Origin: an uncultured Eubacteriales bacterium
Lineage (GTDB): Bacteria > Bacillota > Clostridia > Monoglobales > Firm-18
Direction of reading: 5' to 3'
NCBI GenBank assembly: GCA_905210885.1
Contig: CAJLYO010000001.1
Span: forward strand, 1-36,924
Length of the DNA: 36,924 nt
The translations under genes and the position numbers were made by a program. The notes under the pieces were generated by a model. It did no database searches. It had not been told where the DNA came from and saw nothing but the letters and a program-made list of their open reading frames with translations. Positions 13,943-22,895 of the stretch are shown here, in pieces. Positions within the stretch are counted from its first letter, which is position 1. The number at the start of each line of letters is the position of its first letter.

Positions 13943-15283
13943 ATGATTCACAAGTTTACCATGGACGGCATTAATATCGTGACCGATGTAAACAGCGGTG
14001 CCGTGCATATTGTGTCCGACTTGGTTTATAAATTAATCGACAGCACCGAGGCTGAGAAAAAGGAGCTTTCGTCTTATCCGGAGTCGGAAATATCCGAAGC
14101 GGCGGCAGAAATTGAACAGCTTAAAAACGACGGACTTCTTTTTACGGAGGATACCTATGCCGAGGCTGCAAAAAAGATAAAGCGCCGTCCGGTTATAAAG
14201 GCGCTTTGCCTTCATGTTTCCCATGACTGTAATTTAAGATGCAAATATTGCTTTGCCGGCACAGGCTCGTTTTGCGGCGAGCGTTCTCTTATGTCGGAGA
14301 AAGTGGGAAAAGCGGCAATTGACTTTGTTATTGAAAGATCCGGCGGGCGCAAAAATATAGAAATTGACTTTTTCGGCGGCGAGCCCTTAATGAATTTCGA
14401 TGTTGTTAAAAAGCTTACTTACTACGCCGAGGAGCAGGGAGAGCTTCACGGCAAGAATTTCAGGCTTACTATAACCACAAACGGCGTTTTACTTGACGAG
14501 GAAAAACTTAAGTTTATAAACGAGCACATGTCAAACCTTGTTTTAAGCATTGACGGACGCAAGGAGATAAACGATATGATGCGCCCGACGGTGAGCGGCG
14601 GCGGAAGTTATGATATAATTCTGCCTAAGTTTAAGCGCGCGGCTGAAAGCAGAAACCAGGATAATTACTATGTCCGCGGCACGTTTACGCGGCATAATCT
14701 CGATTTTGCGCGTGACGTTATTCATCTTGCGGATTTGGGCTTTAAGCAGATTTCCGTTGAGCCTGTTGTGGGCGGTGCGGATATGGATTATTCCCTTAAA
14801 AACGAGGACTTGCCGGTGATATTTGAACAGTATGAGGAGCTTGCGAAAGAATATGCAAAGCGCCAAAACGGAGATGACTGGTTTAATTTCTTTCACTTCA
14901 TGATTGACTTGGAACAGGGTCCGTGCGTTATAAAAAGAATGTCCGGCTGCGGTGCAGGGTGCGAGTACGTTGCGGTTACTCCCGACGGCGATATTTACCC
15001 GTGCCATCAGTTTGTGGGAAATAAGGATTTTCTTTTGGGCAATGTAACGGATAAGACATACAGTGACAGGCTGACTTCAAGTTTTGCGGACGCAAATGTG
15101 TACACAAAGCCGAAATGCAGCGAATGCTGGGCGAAATTCTATTGCAGCGGCGGCTGTCATGCGAATGCGTATCAGTTCTCCAAAGATATCATGACGCCTT
15201 ACGAAATAGGCTGTGAGCTTGAAAGAAAACGTGTGGAATGTGCATTATATATAAAGGCAAAGGAAATGCTTGATAGTGAGTAG
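13943..15283 (+). CDS. scfB: SCIFF radical SAM maturase (thioether-forming, SPASM domain)
   Basis: Radical S-adenosylmethionine enzyme that modifies the SCIFF peptide, 446 aa. Start at ATG 13943 behind AGAAAGGG; an upstream in-frame start would lie in the terminator. Residues 1-80 look like a PqqD-like peptide-recognition domain. The [4Fe-4S]-SAM motif is C96-N-L-R-C100-K-Y-C103, followed by FFGGEPLMNF. The C-terminal SPASM domain carries the auxiliary-cluster cysteines in CGAGCEYVAVTPDGDIYPCHQF and in CSECWAKFYCSGGCHANA. Length and motif order match SCIFF maturases such as CteB of C. thermocellum. The nucleoside kinase follows 17 nt downstream. Confidence 0.95.
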   Translation: MIHKFTMDGINIVTDVNSGAVHIVSDLVYKLIDSTEAEKKELSSYPESEISEAAAEIEQLKNDGLLFTEDTYAEAAKKIKRRPVIKALCLHVSHDCNLRCKYCFAGTGSFCGERSLMSEKVGKAAIDFVIERSGGRKNIEIDFFGGEPLMNFDVVKKLTYYAEEQGELHGKNFRLTITTNGVLLDEEKLKFINEHMSNLVLSIDGRKEINDMMRPTVSGGGSYDIILPKFKRAAESRNQDNYYVRGTFTRHNLDFARDVIHLADLGFKQISVEPVVGGADMDYSLKNEDLPVIFEQYEELAKEYAKRQNGDDWFNFFHFMIDLEQGPCVIKRMSGCGAGCEYVAVTPDGDIYPCHQFVGNKDFLLGNVTDKTYSDRLTSSFADANVYTKPKCSECWAKFYCSGGCHANAYQFSKDIMTPYEIGCELERKRVECALYIKAKEMLDSE

Positions 15284-15300
15284 GAAATAGGAGGTGCGCT

Positions 15301-16287
15301 ATGGACAGGATTGAAGAAATGCTTGCCCGGTATAAAAGCTGGTGCGAAAAGCTTGGTATTGTGACCGCCGGTGATATAAACAGGATTATTGACGAGGGCA
15401 AGACAGACACTTTAATTAACTTAAGCGAAATATGGCATGAACAGAATATTTCCGAAATAGCGGAAAAAATACGGGATAATATCCGTGAGAAACGCATCGT
15501 TATGATAAGCGGTCCGTCCTCTTCGGGGAAAACCTCGTTTGCCAAAAAGCTTCAGCTCCATTTGCGCGTCCTCGGTATAAATGCCGTTTCGATTTCCATG
15601 GACGACTATTATATCGAGTCGGAAAAAATGCCGAAAAATCCCGACGGTACCCCGGATTACGAGGCGCTCCAATCAATCGATTACATGCGTTTTAACCGCG
15701 ATATGGAGCTTTTGACAATTGGCGAAACTGCCGTGATGCCGCGCATGGATTTTGAAACCGGCGTAATAAACCAGACTGCCACTACTCTAAAGCTTGAAAA
15801 AGATGAAATTATAATTGTTGAGGGCATACACGGTCTTAATGATAAGATTATTTCGAACATCGACAGCGAACGCAAATATAAAATATACTGCTCTGCCCTG
15901 ACGGCGCTGAGCACGGACGACGGCAAGCGTATAAAATCGCGCACCATCCGCTTTATACGGCGGCTTATCCGTGATTATAAGTTCAGAAATTCCAGCTGCA
16001 AAAATACTTTCATGCTGTGGCCCGGGGTGGAGGAAGGGGCACGTAAAAATATATTTCCGTATACCGACACTGCGGACGTTATTTTTAATTCGTCCCTGCT
16101 TTATGAGCTTGCAGTGTACAAAAGCTTTTTGAATGAAGTTTTTGATAAAAGCGAATGTGACGAAAAGGACAGCGGTGAAATTGCAGCTTTGCGTGATTTG
16201 CTCGGAAATTTCCATGAGATACCGGCGCGGTCTACGCCTCATTCGTCCATTATCCGCGAATTTATCGGCGGAAGCACAATTTTATAA
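15301..16287 (+). CDS. Uridine kinase-like nucleoside kinase
   Basis: P-loop nucleoside kinase of the uridine kinase/phosphoribulokinase family, 328 aa; would phosphorylate a nucleoside with NTP. Walker A is GPSSSGKTS at 71-79, followed by SMDDYY (the acidic substrate/Mg site), the MDFETG..N segment and the EGIHGLND Walker B-like block. The start is ATG 15301, with GGAGGTG 5 nt upstream. Many clostridial relatives are about 550 aa, with an N-terminal TGS/ThrRS-like region; this one has only about 60 residues before the P-loop, so it is a short form. It follows the SCIFF maturase closely and may be co-transcribed with it. The substrate (uridine or other) is not settled. Confidence 0.85.
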   Translation: MDRIEEMLARYKSWCEKLGIVTAGDINRIIDEGKTDTLINLSEIWHEQNISEIAEKIRDNIREKRIVMISGPSSSGKTSFAKKLQLHLRVLGINAVSISMDDYYIESEKMPKNPDGTPDYEALQSIDYMRFNRDMELLTIGETAVMPRMDFETGVINQTATTLKLEKDEIIIVEGIHGLNDKIISNIDSERKYKIYCSALTALSTDDGKRIKSRTIRFIRRLIRDYKFRNSSCKNTFMLWPGVEEGARKNIFPYTDTADVIFNSSLLYELAVYKSFLNEVFDKSECDEKDSGEIAALRDLLGNFHEIPARSTPHSSIIREFIGGSTIL

Positions 16288-16293
16288 AAACGG

Positions 16294-16322
16294 TTGACAT
16301 AGTATTGAATATCTGATATAAT
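16294..16322 (+). promoter_or_regulatory. Perfect consensus promoter of the hemolysin III family gene
   Basis: TTGACA (16294-16299), 17-bp spacer, TATAAT (16317-16322), immediately after the nucleoside kinase stop and 41 nt before the next start codon. Confidence 0.8.
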
Positions 16323-16362
16323 AATATTAAATACCAGATGATAAACTTTGGAGGTAACTTTA

Positions 16363-17037
16363 ATGAAAAGAGTGAAATTGTCTGACCGAATTCTGCCCGA
16401 TTACACAAAGGGCGAGGAGATATTTAATATGGTGTCCCACATTGTGGGCGGCGCAGTGGGTATTGCCGGGCTTGTGCTGTGCGTTATAATTTCGGCATTC
16501 CACAAAAACCCGTGGGCGGTTGTGGGAAGCTCGATTTACGGCGCGTCAATGATAATTTTGTACACAATGTCAAGTATATATCACGGTTTGAGCCCTAAAT
16601 TAACAGCCAAAAAAGTGTTTCAGATCATCGACCACTGCTCGATTTTTCTGCTAATTGCAGGCACGTATACGCCAATTGCCCTGACGGGGCTGAGGGAGTA
16701 TAATGCTGTACTCGGCTGGACGGTTTTCGGTGTTGTATGGTTTGCGGCGGTTTTGGGAATCGTTTTAAATTCAATTGACATAAAGGCGTTTAAAACCTTT
16801 TCCGCTGTGTGCTATCTTATTATGGGCTGGTGCATTGTTTTTGCGTGGAAGCCCACCGCGGCGGTACTTACCAAAGGCGGCGTAATCTTTTTGGTTACCG
16901 GCGGTGTGTGCTATACAATCGGTGCGATGTTTTATTATTTCTTTAAGAAAAAAAGGTACATGCATTCCGTATTCCACCTTTTTGTGCTGTTCGGAAGCAT
17001 TTTGCACCTGTTTTGTATTATGTTTTATGTAATATAG
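16363..17037 (+). CDS. Hemolysin III (HlyIII/YqfA, PAQR) family membrane protein
   Basis: A seven-helix membrane protein of the PAQR/HlyIII family, 224 aa. Start at ATG 16363, since GGAGGT (16350-16355) is 7 nt upstream; a TTG at 16348 overlaps that site. Family motifs: the N-terminal EEIFNMVSHIVGG, SSIYHGLSP, DHCSIFLLIAGTYTP and the C-terminal HSVFHLFVLFGSILHLF, whose histidines are the likely metal ligands. The family name comes from a Bacillus cereus hemolysin, but most members are housekeeping membrane proteins, possibly hydrolases of lipids, so haemolysis should not be assumed. It stands alone behind its own promoter. Confidence 0.92.
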   Translation: MKRVKLSDRILPDYTKGEEIFNMVSHIVGGAVGIAGLVLCVIISAFHKNPWAVVGSSIYGASMIILYTMSSIYHGLSPKLTAKKVFQIIDHCSIFLLIAGTYTPIALTGLREYNAVLGWTVFGVVWFAAVLGIVLNSIDIKAFKTFSAVCYLIMGWCIVFAWKPTAAVLTKGGVIFLVTGGVCYTIGAMFYYFFKKKRYMHSVFHLFVLFGSILHLFCIMFYVI

Positions 17038-17066
17038 TTGACAACATGAAAATTTTGTGATAAAAT
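17038..17066 (+). promoter_or_regulatory. Promoter of the thrS T-box transcript
   Basis: TTGACA (17038-17043), 17-bp spacer, TAAAAT (17061-17066). It begins one base after the stop codon of the HlyIII gene and directs the T-box leader. Confidence 0.75.
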
Positions 17067-17072
17067 GTACCG

Positions 17073-17320
17073 GTAAAGGCGATGACGAAGACAGTAGCCT
17101 CATGTATGCGCCGTCAAGAGAGAGAAGCCGTCGGCTGGGAGCTTCTTACGGACATTTGGGGTGAACACCACTTTATCAGCCGCAGTGCGGAAATTTTAAA
17201 TAAGAGTATGTGCTGACGCGAGATTAACCCGGCGTTACGGGGAAAGAGTTAAAAATCAAGGTGGAACCGTGCATTTTTGCACCCTTGGCGTTTATTTGCC
17301 GAGGGTGTTTATTTTTTTAT
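17073..17320 (+). promoter_or_regulatory. T-box riboswitch (tRNA-Thr sensing) upstream of thrS
   Basis: The leader carries the T-box core AAGGTGGAACCGTG at 17258-17271, which pairs with the 3' NCCA of uncharged tRNA. The 5' region holds an AGTA (loop-E type) element near 17091 and the AGAGAGAAGCC segment of stem I near 17117. GTGAACACCACTTTATC (17161-17177) closes stem I against GATGA (17081-17085). That strand includes overlapping Thr codons, ACA and ACC (17165-17169), one of which should be the specifier; I favour ACC. The terminator stem is CACCCTTGGC (17280-17289) with GCCGAGGGTG (17298-17307), then a T-rich tract. Uncharged tRNA-Thr should favour the antiterminator and allow thrS expression. 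Confidence 0.9.
17280..17319 (+). terminator. Conditional terminator of the thrS T-box
   Basis: A 10-bp stem with one G-U pair, 17280-17289 with 17298-17307, an 8-nt loop, then TTTATTTTTTT. It is mutually exclusive with the antiterminator formed by the T-box core just upstream. Confidence 0.85.
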
Positions 17321-17336
17321 GAAGGAGATTTGTAAG

Positions 17337-19100
17337 ATGAAGGTAATTTATAATGACGGCAGAGTGGACGTATGTCCTCCGGAGGAGGAACTTCACGTTA
17401 TGCGCCATACCGCCGCGCACATTATGGCGCAGGCGATAAAGCGTCTTTATCCTCATGCGGATTTTGCATACGGCCCGGCAAACGAAAAAGGCTTTTACTA
17501 TGATGTTGATTTGGGCGACACAAAGCTTTCCGAGGAGGATTTGCAGAAAATCGAGGCTGAAATGAAAAAAATCGTGAAGGAAAACATTCCGATTAAGCCT
17601 TTTATTCTCCCCAGGGACGAGGCAGTAAAGCTTATGCATGATAACGGCGAGAAATATAAGGAGGAGCACATAGGCGACCTTCCCGATGACGCTGTGATAA
17701 GCTTTTACAAGCAGGGGGATTACACTGATATGTGCGTCGGCCCTCATCTTTGCTATACAAAGGCATTAAAGGCGTTTAAAATAACAGGTCAGTCCGGCGC
17801 GTACTGGAAAAATGACAAGAATAACAAGATGCTTACCAGAATTAAGGGTATCGCTTTCCCCACACAGCAGGAGCTTGACGATTATCTTAAGCTTTTGGAG
17901 GAGGCTGAAAAGCGTGACCACCGCCGTATAGGCAAGGAAATGGGTCTTTTCATGATGAGCGAGGAGGCGCCAGGATTTCCGTTTTTCCTGCCCAAGGGTA
18001 TGGCGCTTAAGAACGCTCTTATCGATTACTGGCGCGATATTCACACACGCGACAATTATGTTGAGGTTTCAACTCCGCTTATTATGAACCGCCATTTGTG
18101 GGAAACAAGCGGACACTGGGATCACTATAAGGATAATATGTATTCCACCGTTATTGACGACGAGATTTACTGCGTTAAGCCCATGAACTGCCCCGGTGGG
18201 GTTATGGTGTACCGCAGTCAGCCTCACAGCTACCGTGACCTTCCCATGCGCGTGGGCGAGCTTGGTTTGGTTCACCGTCATGAGCTTAAGGGTGCGCTGC
18301 ACGGTCTGTTTCGTGTACGCTGCTTTACTCAGGACGATGCTCACATCTTTATGCGCCGCGAACAGATTACGGACGAAATTATCGGCGTTGTTCATCTTAT
18401 AAACGAAGTATATGAGAAATTCGGATTCAAGTACTTTATTGAGCTTTCCACAAGACCTGACGACAGTATGGGAAGCGATGAGGACTGGGAGGCTGCAACA
18501 GAGGGTCTTAAGGCTGCGCTTGAAAAGCTTAATCTGCCTTATACCATTAACGAAGGCGACGGCGCTTTCTACGGTCCGAAGATTGACTTCCACCTTGAGG
18601 ACAGCCTTGGCAGAACATGGCAGTGCGGCACAATTCAGCTTGACTTCCAGATGCCTTTGAACTTTGACCTTGAGTATGTTGACGAGAAGGGCGAAAAACA
18701 GCGCCCCATAATGATTCACCGTGTATGCTTCGGTTCAATCGAACGTTTTATCGGTATTTTAACAGAGCATTTTGCAGGTAAGTACCCCGTATGGCTTGCG
18801 CCGGTTCAGGCAAAGGTTCTTGCGGTATCGGAAAAGAGCGCAGAGTATGCAAATAAGGTTTACGAGGCTTTGAAGGGTGCAAAAATCCGATGTGAACTGG
18901 ATAACAGAAATGAAAAAATCGGTTATATGATAAGAGAAGCACAGGTTGTTGACCGTGTTCCGTATATGCTTATAATCGGTCAGAAAGAGGTAGAGGCGGG
19001 CACTGTTTCGGTAAGAAACAGAGATACCGGCGAAACCGTTACAATGCCGCTTGACGAATTTATCGGAAAGATTTCGGCAGAGATTAAAGACAGAGTTTAA
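17337..19100 (+). CDS. thrS: Threonyl-tRNA synthetase lacking a complete TGS domain
   Basis: Charges tRNA-Thr. Start at ATG 17337, 8 nt after AAGGAGA; a frame opening at 17277 runs through the T-box terminator and is not credible. At 587 aa it is about 50 residues shorter than the usual bacterial enzyme. Only some 20 residues (MKVIYNDGRVDV...) precede the editing domain, whose HxxxH motif is H24-T-A-A-H28, so the N-terminal TGS domain is reduced to what looks like its first hairpin. The editing site (CVGPH) and the class II core (KPMNCPGG, RVRCFTQDDAHIF, then GSIERFIG) are intact, and the anticodon-binding domain covers about 490-587. Expression is governed by the T-box. Confidence 0.96.
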   Translation: MKVIYNDGRVDVCPPEEELHVMRHTAAHIMAQAIKRLYPHADFAYGPANEKGFYYDVDLGDTKLSEEDLQKIEAEMKKIVKENIPIKPFILPRDEAVKLMHDNGEKYKEEHIGDLPDDAVISFYKQGDYTDMCVGPHLCYTKALKAFKITGQSGAYWKNDKNNKMLTRIKGIAFPTQQELDDYLKLLEEAEKRDHRRIGKEMGLFMMSEEAPGFPFFLPKGMALKNALIDYWRDIHTRDNYVEVSTPLIMNRHLWETSGHWDHYKDNMYSTVIDDEIYCVKPMNCPGGVMVYRSQPHSYRDLPMRVGELGLVHRHELKGALHGLFRVRCFTQDDAHIFMRREQITDEIIGVVHLINEVYEKFGFKYFIELSTRPDDSMGSDEDWEAATEGLKAALEKLNLPYTINEGDGAFYGPKIDFHLEDSLGRTWQCGTIQLDFQMPLNFDLEYVDEKGEKQRPIMIHRVCFGSIERFIGILTEHFAGKYPVWLAPVQAKVLAVSEKSAEYANKVYEALKGAKIRCELDNRNEKIGYMIREAQVVDRVPYMLIIGQKEVEAGTVSVRNRDTGETVTMPLDEFIGKISAEIKDRV

Positions 19101-19102
19101 TA

Positions 19103-19136
19103 AAAAAGCCGGGCGGCATTTGCCGCTCGGTTTTTT
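19103..19136. terminator. Bidirectional terminator between convergent thrS and cimA
   Basis: CCGGGCGGC (19109-19117) pairs with GCCGCTCGG (19122-19130), one G-U pair, 4-nt loop. Six T residues follow on the plus strand, and six A residues precede the stem, so it has a T tract on the minus strand too. It can stop both thrS and the leuA-cimA transcript. Confidence 0.9.
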
Positions 19137-20703
19137 ACATATCTATACTTGAAAGATAATATTCTACGCTGTCCACAAGGGCAAGCCATGATGCTTCGAT
19201 AATATCCTGGGAAACGCCAACCGTGCGCCATACGCGGTCACCGTCAGATGAGGTTATAAGAACGCGTACACGTGATGCGGTGCCGTCTTGCGAGCCGAGA
19301 ACTCTAACCTTATAATCCTTAAGATATACATTTGATATAATGGGATAAAAAGCGCCGAGAGCTTTTCTGAGCGCCGTGTCAAGGGCGTTTACAGGTCCGT
19401 TTCCCTTTGCGGCGGTTGTTTCGTTTGTTCCGTCAACACCGATTGTTATCATAGCAGTTGCACTTTTGTCTATTACCGGCTCGCTTATCATAACGTTAAA
19501 TTCAACCAAATCAAAGTGCGGTTTATATCGGTCAAGCTCTTTTGCAACAAGCAGGTGCACCGAACCTTCCGCCGCTTCAAAGTCGTACCCTGACTGTTCA
19601 AGCTTTTTTAGTTTTTTTAGAATTTTTTTTGTTTGTGCGCTGTCCTTGCCAAGGCTTGGCTCAACGGAACGTATTGCCGGCAAAAGCGCCGACCTTCCGC
19701 CCATTTCGTTTATAAGCAGTGTACGTTTATTGCCTGTAAGCTCCGGGTTAACGTGCTCGTATGAGCGCGCGTCCTTTAAAACCGCGTCGGTGTGCATGCC
19801 GCCCTTGTGGGTGAATGCCGACGCGCCCACGTAGGGAAGGTGCGCGTCTTGGGACACGTTTAGAATTTCGCATATGCTCCGTGAAACCTTGGTAAGATTT
19901 TTTATGTTTTCGGGCGGTATACATTCATAGCCGAGCTTCAGCTGTAAATTCCCGATAACCGTGCAAAGATTGCTGTTGCCGCACCGTTCGCCGAAACCGC
20001 CGAAGGTTCCCTGAACCTGACGTGCTCCGTTTTCAACCGCGAAGTAACTGCAAGCTTCCGCCATACCCATGTCGTTATGGGCATGTATGCCGATTTGCAC
20101 ATCGGGGAAAGCCGCCGCGATCTCTTTTGTAACACGTCCGATTTCGTCCGGAAATGTTCCGCCGTTGGTGTCGCACAGCACAACCGCGCAGGCACCGGCG
20201 TTTACCGCCGTTTTGACAGCTGCCATGGCGTAGGCGCTGTTATCACGGTATCCGTCAAAAAAGTGTTCCGCATCAAAAAACACCTTTTTGTTTTTTGAAA
20301 CAAGATATTTGATTGTGCTTTCAATCAGATTTAAGTTTTTCTCCTTGCCTGTGCACAGTATATTTTTAACATGAAAAACCGAGGTTTTTCCGAACACCGT
20401 TACGTATTCGGTGTCCGCCTCCAAAACGCTTGCAAGAGCCGCGTCCTCCTCGGGCGGCACCCCCAGCTTGTGGGTGCTTGTGAATGCAACCGGCTTTGCG
20501 TTTGCAAGCTTAAGCTTTTTTATCTCGCGGAAAAATTCTCTGTCCTTTGGGTTAGAGCCGGGATTTCCGCATTCTATGTAATCAATTCCTAAGTTGTCAA
20601 GGTATGACGTTACCGCAAGCTTGTCCTGAAGGGAAAACGAAATTCCTTCGCTTTGGGCTCCGTCACGCAGAGTGCTGTCAAATATACTGATTTTTTTGTT
20701 CAC
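19135..20703 (-). CDS. cimA: Citramalate synthase
   Basis: Condenses pyruvate with acetyl-CoA to (R)-citramalate, the threonine-independent entry to isoleucine synthesis. 522 aa, close to the usual length of the family (TIGR00977). HMG-CoA lyase-like barrel: FDSTLRDGAQSEG near residue 8, IECGNPGSNPKD in place of the LeuA-type segment, HAHNDMGMA (metal-binding histidines) and GTFGGFGERCGN. The C-terminal regulatory domain, from about residue 400, ends in the WRTVGVS.DIIEASWLALVDS.EY block shared with the isopropylmalate synthases. GTG start at 20703 with GGAGG 9 nt upstream; 15 nt after leuA, so co-transcribed. The substrate could be confused with 2-isopropylmalate synthase, but the adjacent gene is the clear LeuA. 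Confidence 0.93.
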   Translation of the reverse strand: MNKKISIFDSTLRDGAQSEGISFSLQDKLAVTSYLDNLGIDYIECGNPGSNPKDREFFREIKKLKLANAKPVAFTSTHKLGVPPEEDAALASVLEADTEYVTVFGKTSVFHVKNILCTGKEKNLNLIESTIKYLVSKNKKVFFDAEHFFDGYRDNSAYAMAAVKTAVNAGACAVVLCDTNGGTFPDEIGRVTKEIAAAFPDVQIGIHAHNDMGMAEACSYFAVENGARQVQGTFGGFGERCGNSNLCTVIGNLQLKLGYECIPPENIKNLTKVSRSICEILNVSQDAHLPYVGASAFTHKGGMHTDAVLKDARSYEHVNPELTGNKRTLLINEMGGRSALLPAIRSVEPSLGKDSAQTKKILKKLKKLEQSGYDFEAAEGSVHLLVAKELDRYKPHFDLVEFNVMISEPVIDKSATAMITIGVDGTNETTAAKGNGPVNALDTALRKALGAFYPIISNVYLKDYKVRVLGSQDGTASRVRVLITSSDGDRVWRTVGVSQDIIEASWLALVDSVEYYLSSIDM

Positions 20704-20718
20704 GGCAAAAAACCTCCG

Positions 20719-22215
20719 TCAGATTTTGTTAACGGCGCTTAAATAAGCAAGAATGGACGATTCGATAATATCCGTGCTGATACCGCGGCCCATATATATT
20801 TTATCATCGCATTTTATGCGCACGCTTACTTCACCGATAGCGTCGCGTCCGCCGGTTACCGCACGGATATTGTAATCCGTTAGCTTTATATCGCGTCCGG
20901 TTATTTCGTTAATCGCGTTGTAGCACGCATCAATCGGACCTTCGCCGGTTGAGGCACAGGTCTTTATTACTCCGTCCTCTTTAAGCTCTAAAGTGGTGGT
21001 GTTAATAACCTGATTTCCGGTAGTAATCTGATAGCGCACAAGCTCATACTTTTTGCCTTTGTCGCGGCTTTTGTCGTCAACAATTGCGTACAGATCGTCA
21101 TCGGTAATTTCCTTTTTCCTGTCGGCAAGCTGTTTAAAACGTTCAAAGCTTTCCTTCAAATGTTCCTCGTCAACTGCTATGCCAAGCTCTGACAGACGCT
21201 GAGCAAACGCGTGTTTTCCGCTGTGTTTGCCCAAAACTATGCGGTTGTCGGAAAGACCTATCGACTTTGGCGTCATGATTTCATATGTTAAAGCGTTGCT
21301 TAAAACACCGTGCTGATGTATTCCGCTTTCGTGAGCAAAGGCATTTGCACCCACAATCGGCTTGTTAACCGGGACAAACACACCGGTAACGGAGCTTATA
21401 AGCCTGCTTGTACGGCTTATTTTTGTCGTGTCTATACGGCAGTTAACGTCAAAGTAATCGCGCCTTGTGTTAAACAGCATAACAAGCTCTTCCAAAGAAG
21501 CGTTGCCGGCGCGTTCGCCTATGCCGTTGCATGTACATTCAATCTGTGTTGCTCCCGACATAACCGCGGCAGCGGAGTTTGCAACCGCAAGACCTAAGTC
21601 GTTGTGGCAGTGCACGGCAATATCAACATTATCCGCACCCGGAATTTCAGCCTTTGCACGGGCGATAAGCCGTCCGAAGCCGGCAGGTTCGGAATAACCC
21701 ACCGTGTCCGGAATGTTAATGCATGTGGCGCCGGATTTTATTGCCTCCTCGTATACCTTGAACAGAAAATCTATGTCTGTTCTGGTGGCGTCCTCGGCGG
21801 AAAACTGGATATCGTACATAAGGGATTTTGCGTATTTTACGGAGTCGCGCACCTTTGCCAGAACCTGCTCACGCGTCATGTGGAGCTTGTATTGCAAATG
21901 AATGTCGCTTGTCGCGATAAATACGTGAATTCTGGGCGCAACCGCCGGGCGCAGCGCCTCGTATGCCCTGTCAATATCGTGCTTGTCACAGCGGGCAAGG
22001 GACACTATGTGAGAGTTCTTAACCGCTTTTGAAATTTCGTTTATGCTTTCAAAGTCACCGTCTGAGGAAATGGCAAAGCCCGCTTCGATATAATCAGCGC
22101 CCAGCTTTTCAAGGGCTTTTGCCACCTCAGTTTTTTCCTGTGTATTAAGGTTAACCCCTGCCATCTGTTCGCCGTCGCGGAGGGTTGTATCAAATATTTT
22201 TATTTGCCTTGCCAT
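20719..22215 (-). CDS. leuA: 2-Isopropylmalate synthase
   Basis: First committed step of leucine synthesis: 2-ketoisovalerate plus acetyl-CoA gives 2-isopropylmalate. 498 aa, a little shorter than typical. Motifs: FDTTLRDGEQMAGV (8-21), HVFIATSDIH, AVHCHNDLGLAVAN (metal-binding HxH), CTCNGIGERAGNASLEE and FAHESGIHQHG; then the C-terminal leucine-binding regulatory domain from about residue 385 with TGEGPIDA. ATG start with AGGGGGA 6 nt upstream. It is followed 15 nt on by cimA; leuCD and ilv genes are outside the window. No T-box or leader peptide is seen in the 41-nt gap upstream. Confidence 0.96.
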   Translation of the reverse strand: MARQIKIFDTTLRDGEQMAGVNLNTQEKTEVAKALEKLGADYIEAGFAISSDGDFESINEISKAVKNSHIVSLARCDKHDIDRAYEALRPAVAPRIHVFIATSDIHLQYKLHMTREQVLAKVRDSVKYAKSLMYDIQFSAEDATRTDIDFLFKVYEEAIKSGATCINIPDTVGYSEPAGFGRLIARAKAEIPGADNVDIAVHCHNDLGLAVANSAAAVMSGATQIECTCNGIGERAGNASLEELVMLFNTRRDYFDVNCRIDTTKISRTSRLISSVTGVFVPVNKPIVGANAFAHESGIHQHGVLSNALTYEIMTPKSIGLSDNRIVLGKHSGKHAFAQRLSELGIAVDEEHLKESFERFKQLADRKKEITDDDLYAIVDDKSRDKGKKYELVRYQITTGNQVINTTTLELKEDGVIKTCASTGEGPIDACYNAINEITGRDIKLTDYNIRAVTGGRDAIGEVSVRIKCDDKIYMGRGISTDIIESSILAYLSAVNKI

Positions 22216-22256
22216 TTTTATTCCCCCTTGTTTTTGTTTTGTATAAGGTATGTTTG

Positions 22257-22895
22257 CTATTTTATAAATTCCCTGACTCTGAGCTCGCAGCCGTGCTGTT
22301 TTGCGATTTCACGGCATGCTTCGATGTCCTCTTTGGGCAGAATATCAACAATTGAAAAAATTGTTCTCATGCCGAGCTTTGCGCATTTTTCGCCGAATTC
22401 CAAAAGTGCGTCATATGCTGCCTCGCCGTAGTCGCTGTGGCATTGTGCCTGATATTCCTGCTTGTTTTTATTGTTTAAGCTTATGGAAACAACGTCAAAA
22501 AGCCCTTTCATATCGGGAGTTACGTCCTTTTTGCAAATCAGGTTTGCCTGACCGTTTGTATTTACTCTTATGCTCTTAACGTTCTTTGTGCGAAGCCACT
22601 TTGCAACCTCCAGACAATCGTAAAACCGCATAAACGGTTCTCCGAAGCCGCAGAAAACAACTTCGTCAAATGAGGCAAGGTCACGTTTTTCAAGGTCGGA
22701 TATAACCTCTGCAACCGTAGGCTCATGGTCAAGCCAAAGCTCGTTTGTTCCGCTTAAATCATCGCTGGTTTCCCAACGTTCGCTTTCCACCGTTTCGTGG
22801 TCTTTTGAAGCGCGCAGGCAAAAATCACAACTGTTTGAACAGCGGTTTGTCATGTTAATATAAAGTGAATTTCCAAGATTATATGATATTATCAA
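22257..22895 (-). CDS. TatD family-associated radical SAM protein
   Basis: A small radical SAM protein of unknown reaction, 212 aa. The cluster motif is C-S-N-S-C-D-F-C near residue 19, followed by FCGFGEPFMR. It belongs to the group encoded beside tatD (TIGR04038). The start is taken as TTG 22895, 7 nt after AGAAGGTG, because homologues, as I recall them, start with the equivalent of IISYNLGNSLYIN. This gives a 17-nt overlap with the tatD end. An ATG at 22922 would add nine polar residues unlike the family and lies within tatD. No SPASM domain is present. Functional coupling to the TatD nuclease or to a tRNA or quality-control role is conjecture. Confidence 0.85.
   Translation of the reverse strand: MIISYNLGNSLYINMTNRCSNSCDFCLRASKDHETVESERWETSDDLSGTNELWLDHEPTVAEVISDLEKRDLASFDEVVFCGFGEPFMRFYDCLEVAKWLRTKNVKSIRVNTNGQANLICKKDVTPDMKGLFDVVSISLNNKNKQEYQAQCHSDYGEAAYDALLEFGEKCAKLGMRTIFSIVDILPKEDIEACREIAKQHGCELRVREFIK

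Noticed and set aside
17277..17336. N-terminal extension of ThrRS from an upstream in-frame start
   Set aside because: It would be translated from the T-box terminator hairpin, lacks a ribosome-binding site and does not resemble a TGS domain.
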